Source: JBBDSV01 sp040904785
Lineage (GTDB): Bacteria; Actinomycetota; Nitriliruptoria; Nitriliruptorales; Nitriliruptoraceae
Length of the DNA stretch: 8,668 bases
Assembly (NCBI GenBank): GCA_040904785.1
Contig: JBBDSV010000031.1
Location: 1 to 8,668 of the forward strand
Direction of reading: 5' to 3'
The notes under the pieces were generated by a model. It was not told the origin of the DNA, searched no databases, and was given only the letters and a program-made list of their open reading frames with translations. This document shows, piece after piece, positions 5,956 through 8,668 of the stretch. Within the stretch, counting starts at the first letter, position 1, and every line of letters starts with the position of its first letter. The translations under genes were made by a program, and so were the position numbers.

Positions 5956-7158
5956 TCAGCGCGCCCGGGCGGCGATGCGAGCCGAGAGGTCGTCGAGTTC
6001 GTCGAGAAGCGTGCGCACGCCCCAGATCTGGTTGCGTTTGCGATCCGTCAGCGGCTCGGCGATGCCGGCGGTGATGAGCTGCTCGATCGCCGCATAGATG
6101 CTCGGTAGCGAGCCGCCGATCGTGTCTTGGACGTCAGCGGCACTGAACGCTGGCAGTGCGGTGAGTGCGTCGAGCAAGCGGTGCGCGGCGCTGCCGGCGC
6201 GGACGCGTCCGATCTCGTCGCGCCAGCGGTGCGGCAGTGCGGCGACGTGCGCGGCCGTGATGCGTGACTCTGCGGCGGCGATGCGCGCGGCGTCGGCGAA
6301 CGCCATGACGATGGGTGCCGCGTGTCCCTGACGGTAGGTGGCGAGCAGGTCGAAATATGCGTCGCGGCGTGCGACGAGCGCAGATGCCAACGGCACCACG
6401 GCGTGCTGGGTGAGTCCGCGACGGCGAAGCACCGTGTTGATCACCGCACGACCGATCCGTCCGTTGCCGTCGGTGAACGGGTGGATCGACTCGAACTGCG
6501 CATGCGCGAGCGCGGCCTGCGCGAGTGCTGGCAGGTCGTCGCGGTTGGCGAACGCGACGAGGTCATCCATCGCGCCGGCAACGAACTCGGCGGGCGGTGG
6601 GATGTAGGCCGCATTGCGCGGCGAATGATCACTGCCGCCGATCCAGTTCTGCATGTCGCGCAGACGTCCGGCGTACAGCTGCTCATGCCGGTCGGCGGCC
6701 ATGAGGATTCGGTGTGCGCCAAGGATCGACTTGAGCGTGATCGGCCCGCCGGGGATCACCGAATTGACGAGGACGCGTGTCGCCTCGGTGCCCGCAGCCA
6801 TCTCGGTCGCGGCGGCGTTCGAACGGTTGCCGTGCAGTGCCCGGATGTAGTCGTCGCTGGTCGCCTCGATCTGCTCGATCTTCGACGAGGCGACCGCTTC
6901 GGTCCGCAACAGCATCGCCTGGAGACCGGCGAGGTGCTGACCGAGGTCGCGATCGAGCGCGGCGATCTCGGCGGCCGCGGTCTCGAGCTGCGTCGCCACC
7001 GCACTGTCCACCACTGCAGCGGTGCTCACGGACGCGATCCGGGGAGGAATCGCCACCGTGATCGATGTCACCCTGCGATCGGCCTCAGGACCCGAGCGGT
7101 AGGCCTGCGACCAGGCGACCTCGCGGGTGGAGTGCGCCGGCCAATCATTGGACGCCAT
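5956..7158 (-). CDS. Fic-family AMP-transferase, class II-like, with C-terminal winged helix
   Basis: A 400-aa protein from ATG 7156-7158; an in-frame TTG at 7173 would add five residues. Neither has a clear RBS. Fic enzymes move AMP (or other nucleotide parts) onto Ser, Thr or Tyr of target proteins. The full catalytic motif HPFTDGNGRIGR is at about residues 226-237, with His, Asp, Asn and both Arg intact. An N-terminal inhibitory helix SSKIEQ (about 91-96) resembles the (S/T)xxxE(G/N) motif of self-inhibited class II Fic, with Gln at the last place. The Fic/DOC N-terminal region carries GRLRDMQNWIGG and the flap segment AAYIPPPAEFV. Residues about 335-385 look like a winged helix (FSAADVQDTIG..LPSIYAAIEQLITAGIAEPL). 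This suggests autoregulation through the 32-bp palindrome just upstream. It lies downstream of two antitoxin-type genes on the same strand, so it may be the toxin-like partner. Confidence 0.95.
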   Translation of the reverse strand: MASNDWPAHSTREVAWSQAYRSGPEADRRVTSITVAIPPRIASVSTAAVVDSAVATQLETAAAEIAALDRDLGQHLAGLQAMLLRTEAVASSKIEQIEATSDDYIRALHGNRSNAAATEMAAGTEATRVLVNSVIPGGPITLKSILGAHRILMAADRHEQLYAGRLRDMQNWIGGSDHSPRNAAYIPPPAEFVAGAMDDLVAFANRDDLPALAQAALAHAQFESIHPFTDGNGRIGRAVINTVLRRRGLTQHAVVPLASALVARRDAYFDLLATYRQGHAAPIVMAFADAARIAAAESRITAAHVAALPHRWRDEIGRVRAGSAAHRLLDALTALPAFSAADVQDTIGGSLPSIYAAIEQLITAGIAEPLTDRKRNQIWGVRTLLDELDDLSARIAARAR

Positions 7159-7182
7159 GACAACTCGAAACAACGGAGACTC

Positions 7183-7214
7183 TTGTTTAGGTTTATCGTA
7201 CTAAACCTAAACAA
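7183..7214. promoter_or_regulatory. 32-bp perfect AT-rich palindrome in the Fic gene promoter
   Basis: TTGTTTAGGTTTA (7183-7195) and TAAACCTAAACAA (7202-7214) are exact reverse complements around the 6-nt centre TCGTAC. It is strikingly AT-rich in GC-rich DNA. On the minus strand TACGAT (7200-7195) at its centre fits a -10 box, so a bound dimer would block Fic transcription. It ends 24 nt before the Fic ATG. Each arm also holds a tandem TTTA (TTTAGGTTTA). Confidence 0.88.
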
Positions 7215-7245
7215 TGCGGGCGTGTGTTTCCGTGACTCGCGGGTC

Positions 7246-7303
7246 CTGACGCATCAGCGCCGACGGCCCACGCACCCCTCACGTCGGGCGTGCGTGGCGT
7301 CAG
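7246..7303 (-). terminator. Nested stem-loop after the higA-like gene
   Basis: CCACGCAC (7268-7275) pairs with GTGCGTGG (7290-7297) over a 14-nt loop. Outside it CTGACGC (7246-7252) can pair with GCGTCAG (7297-7303), which includes the stop codon of the HigA-like gene. No U-run follows on the minus strand. It may act as a terminator or as an mRNA-stabilising structure between higA and fic. Confidence 0.4.
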
Positions 7304-7596
7304 ACGGTAGGTGCGCGCACCTCGTGGTCGAGGACCTCGCCAAGGCGGTCGGCCGCGACCTCAAGGTCGTACTGCGTCTGCAGGTTGAGCCAGAATCGTG
7401 GTGTTGTTCCGAAGTAGCGGCCGAGCCGCAGTGCCGTATCGGCTGTGACGGCCCGGGTGCCGTGAACGATCTCGTTGATCCGTCGGGGCGGAACGCTGAT
7501 GTCCTTGGCGAGTCGATACTGCGATAGGCCCTGCGGTTGCAGAAACTCCTCGAGCAGCACCTCGCCGGGATGCACGGCTGGCAGCATGGTTGTCAT
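7300..7596 (-). CDS. higA: HigA-family antitoxin (XRE helix-turn-helix)
   Basis: A 98-aa protein closely matching the HigA addiction-module antitoxin family: HPGEVLLEEFLQPQGLSQYR at residues 9-28, PPRRINEIVHGTRAVTADTA at about 36-55, and the family signature YFGTTPRFWLNLQTQYDLE (61-79). HigA neutralises the RelE-fold mRNase HigB and represses the operon. ATG 7596 has a GAGGAA RBS (7603-7608, six bases away); the Met at 7587 is a less likely start. HigB normally lies immediately upstream, but no intact HigB is here, only a 112-nt gap to the next gene. The antitoxin is full length, so it is either an orphan, a partner of another toxin such as the downstream Fic protein, or a relic kept for its DNA-binding activity. 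It shares strand with the mobile mystery A gene and fic. Confidence 0.93.
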   Translation of the reverse strand: MTTMLPAVHPGEVLLEEFLQPQGLSQYRLAKDISVPPRRINEIVHGTRAVTADTALRLGRYFGTTPRFWLNLQTQYDLEVAADRLGEVLDHEVRAPTV

Positions 7597-7622
7597 CGTT
7601 GATTCCTCGCGGCGGTACTCGC

Positions 7623-7718
7623 TCAGTGATAGTCGATGGTTTGCGCGACCATTGTTGCGCGCGCCTGTGGTGTCTTTGCGTCGTCGATCGGCGCAAGCAA
7701 ATCGCCAGCTACGACCAC
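7623..7718 (-). other. Short ORF in the gap before higA, possible HigB tail relic
   Basis: A 31-codon frame from GTG 7718-7716, overlapping the end of the mobile mystery A gene, to TGA 7625-7623. It ends T-I-D-Y-H-stop, 26 nt before higA. Actinobacterial HigB proteins often end in a similar IVDYH motif just before higA, which suggests a remnant of the toxin's 3' end. The rest of the frame (AGDLLAPIDDAKTPQ) shows no HigB similarity I can recognise, so chance is quite possible. Confidence 0.22.
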
Positions 7719-8140
7719 AATCCGCGCCGATCAGCCAGTTTGTGCGCCAGTTCGTCGATTTCGTCGTCCATCTGCACGACCTGGTCCTCGAGTGCCATGG
7801 TGTGGCGCACGGGATCGAGCATCTCGCGGGCCTTGCGTCGCGCCTGGTCCATCACCAACTCCTCAAGCGGTCGCTCGGGCACGAGGGTGTATTCCAGGCG
7901 GCAACCGAGCGCAGCCGCGGCTCGTTGCAGCGTGTGGAGTGTGATCGCGCCGGACGCCTCGTTTCTCTCCATCTTGCTGATGTACGACGATGTGACGCCG
8001 AGCCGCGATGCGAGTTCACGCGTTGACATGCCCAAGGCATCGCGGAGCGCACGAATCCATCCGTGTGGTGGTGATGCAGTGGGGTTCGCGCGGTGACGGG
8101 CAAGGTCCCGCTCGAGCGCCTGACGTGCGGTGCTGCGCAT
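7709..8140 (-). CDS. Mobile mystery protein A family XRE regulator
   Basis: A 143-aa protein from ATG 8138-8140, with a clear AGGAG RBS at 8147-8151. I recognise the 'mobile mystery protein A' family (TIGR02612-type). The matching parts are HGWIRALRDALGMSTRELAS (residues 26-45), GVTSSYISKMERNEASGAITLHTLQRAAAALG (48-79), LEYTLVPERPLEE (82-94) and HTMALEDQ (113-120). It ends in RRGLWS. Residues about 30-82 are the XRE helix-turn-helix; the C-terminal helices are specific to this family. It is normally found directly upstream of mobile mystery protein B, a small Fic-domain protein, and often on mobile elements. Here protein B is missing: the next genes are a HigA-type antitoxin and a larger, different Fic protein. 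The palindromes upstream are likely its operator. It is probably an antitoxin-like autorepressor. Confidence 0.88.
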   Translation of the reverse strand: MRSTARQALERDLARHRANPTASPPHGWIRALRDALGMSTRELASRLGVTSSYISKMERNEASGAITLHTLQRAAAALGCRLEYTLVPERPLEELVMDQARRKAREMLDPVRHTMALEDQVVQMDDEIDELAHKLADRRGLWS

Positions 8141-8154
8141 CTCGAACTCCTAAT

Positions 8155-8230
8155 GCGTCGTTAAAGGAACGCAGATAGAACTATGTCGCGTCTGAATAGC
8201 TACGCGAGTAGCTACTTATCGCGTCGTTAA
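8155..8230. promoter_or_regulatory. Repeat-rich control region of the mobile mystery A gene
   Basis: Three kinds of repeat lie upstream of ATG 8140. A perfect inverted repeat TAGCTACGCGAGTAGCTA is at 8197-8214; its arms also act as direct repeats of TAGCTAC, 12 nt apart. A smaller inverted repeat ATAGAACTAT is at 8175-8184. A 10-bp direct repeat GCGTCGTTAA lies at 8155-8164 and 8221-8230, 66 nt apart, bracketing the others. The stretch is AT-richer than its surroundings, as expected for a promoter with several repressor sites. I cannot assign a -10 with confidence. Confidence 0.65.
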
Positions 8231-8238
8231 GGCGACGA

Positions 8239-8328
8239 CTTACAGCGCTCCGCGAACGCGTCACGGAGGCCGGACTCGACGCAACCACGGTCGACGAGGC
8301 GATTGAGGCGGCGCGAAAGGTCGGGTAA
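8239..8328 (+). pseudogene. C-terminal remnant of a small (antitoxin-like?) protein
   Basis: The plus-strand frame ending in TAA 8326-8328 reads TALRERVTEAGLDATTVDEA then IEAARKVG. It has GC-rich third positions and charged amphipathic helices like a real protein tail. Going upstream the frame meets a TAG at 8209-8211 and has no ATG, GTG or TTG start, so the N-terminal part is lost. The style recalls the C-termini of VapB/Phd-type antitoxins, but it is too short to name. It abuts the mobile mystery A control region, so loss of its 5' part may date from the insertion of that module. Confidence 0.35.
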
Positions 8329-8376
8329 TTCTGGGAGTCGGCGGCCACCAGCACGTTTCCGTCGGGACTCGGGTGG

Positions 8377-8394
8377 GACGGCCCGCTTGCCGTC
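8377..8394 (-). terminator. Hairpin at the end of the DUF4260 gene
   Basis: GACGGC (8377-8382) and GCCGTC (8389-8394) are perfect 6-bp arms around a 6-nt loop, beginning inside the stop codon of the minus-strand gene. There is no U-tract; it is a weak terminator candidate. The 8329-8376 stretch next to it shows nothing else. Confidence 0.3.
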
Positions 8395-8668
8395 AGATGA
8401 CCTGGAGATGGGTTTCCTTCGGCCCCGCCGGATATTTCAACCCGTAGCCGAAGGCCCGGTCGATGCCGCAGTGGAACAGCCAGATCGCCGCCAACGCCAG
8501 CGTCACCTCGGATTCGACGGAGAGGGCGACACCGGTCAGCACGAGCGGTCCGAGCAGCGTGTGTGTCGTGTTGTAGGCGCGTGAACCGATCATGTTGTCG
8601 GCGAGGAAGCCGAGCAAGCCGACGTCGGGAACGAGGAACAACCCGACGAACCACCACCACGACAGGTC
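8393..8668 (-). CDS. DUF4260 membrane protein; 5' end outside window
   Basis: The minus-strand frame is open from the window edge (DLSWWWFVGLFLVPDVG) to TGA 8395-8393, giving 91 residues of a family of about 120. It shows the DUF4260 pattern: FLVPDVGLLGFLADNMIGSR, AYNTTHTLLGPLVL, ALAAIWLFHCGIDRAFGYGL and the terminal KYPAGPKETHLQVI. Two or three hydrophobic segments are visible, so it is an integral membrane protein; its function is unknown. The TTG at 8641 is an internal Leu rather than a start, because the frame continues upstream with typical family sequence. It flanks the accessory region on the right and looks intact where visible. Confidence 0.9.
   Translation of the reverse strand, partial: DLSWWWFVGLFLVPDVGLLGFLADNMIGSRAYNTTHTLLGPLVLTGVALSVESEVTLALAAIWLFHCGIDRAFGYGLKYPAGPKETHLQVI

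Noticed and set aside
7183..7214. Palindrome as a transposon end or attachment site
   Set aside because: It is a single symmetric site at a promoter position, with no second copy or integrase in view.
6322..7527. 401-codon plus frame opposite fic and higA
   Set aside because: Antisense shadow; the minus frames carry complete Fic and HigA motifs.
8155..8230. Direct repeats GCGTCGTTAA as target-site duplication of a mobile element
   Set aside because: They bracket only 56 bases with no transposase or terminal inverted repeats; an operator explanation is simpler.
8181..8660. 159-codon minus frame at the right edge
   Set aside because: The parallel frame from the window edge to 8393 has clear DUF4260 sequence, and this one is Arg/Ser-rich noise.

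Overview
The window is GC-rich chromosomal DNA, very strongly biased to G/C at third codon positions. Its proteins look actinobacterial. The long-form GcvP, the ArsR-type/VOC pair, the DUF1801 and DUF4260 proteins, the GTG starts and the TAnnnT -10 boxes fit a high-GC Actinomycetota. Acidimicrobiia (Ilumatobacter-like) is my guess from protein flavour only; no 16S or other marker is present.

Left half (1-5642), housekeeping and small metabolic genes. The 3' part of gcvP (glycine decarboxylase) overlaps gcvT by 4 nt, giving the P and T proteins of the glycine cleavage system; gcvH is not in view. Next come a HIT-family nucleotide hydrolase (+), a convergent flavodoxin-domain protein (-), a tightly coupled ArsR-type regulator + VOC/glyoxalase operon (+), a small three-helix membrane protein (-) and a divergent DUF1801 protein (+). 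The ArsR-type promoter is textbook: TTGACA, a perfect 20-bp inverted repeat filling the spacer, TATTGT, and a GTG start where the transcript should begin, so the mRNA is probably leaderless.

Right half (5643-8392), an accessory region made largely of toxin-antitoxin-like genes and gene remnants, nearly all on the minus strand. In minus-strand order it holds: a short antitoxin-like C-terminal remnant (on +), a repeat-rich control region, an XRE regulator of the 'mobile mystery protein A' family lacking its usual partner B, a roughly 110-nt gap with a possible toxin relic, a HigA-type antitoxin lacking an intact HigB, a perfect 32-bp AT-rich palindrome, a class II-like Fic AMP-transferase with a C-terminal winged helix, and the first ~45 codons of a drug-exporter-type ABC ATPase. 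The ABC fragment is broken by a frameshift in Walker A but keeps its start, ribosome binding site and operator-like palindrome. The region ends at a DUF4260 membrane protein (-) that runs off the window.

The most interesting signal is the mobile mystery A - HigA - Fic cluster with two palindromic control regions. It may be a recombined addiction module in which a different Fic enzyme follows orphan antitoxins, or a graveyard of several modules of which only the Fic gene and its operator are complete. No rRNA, tRNA, CRISPR array or transposase was found.
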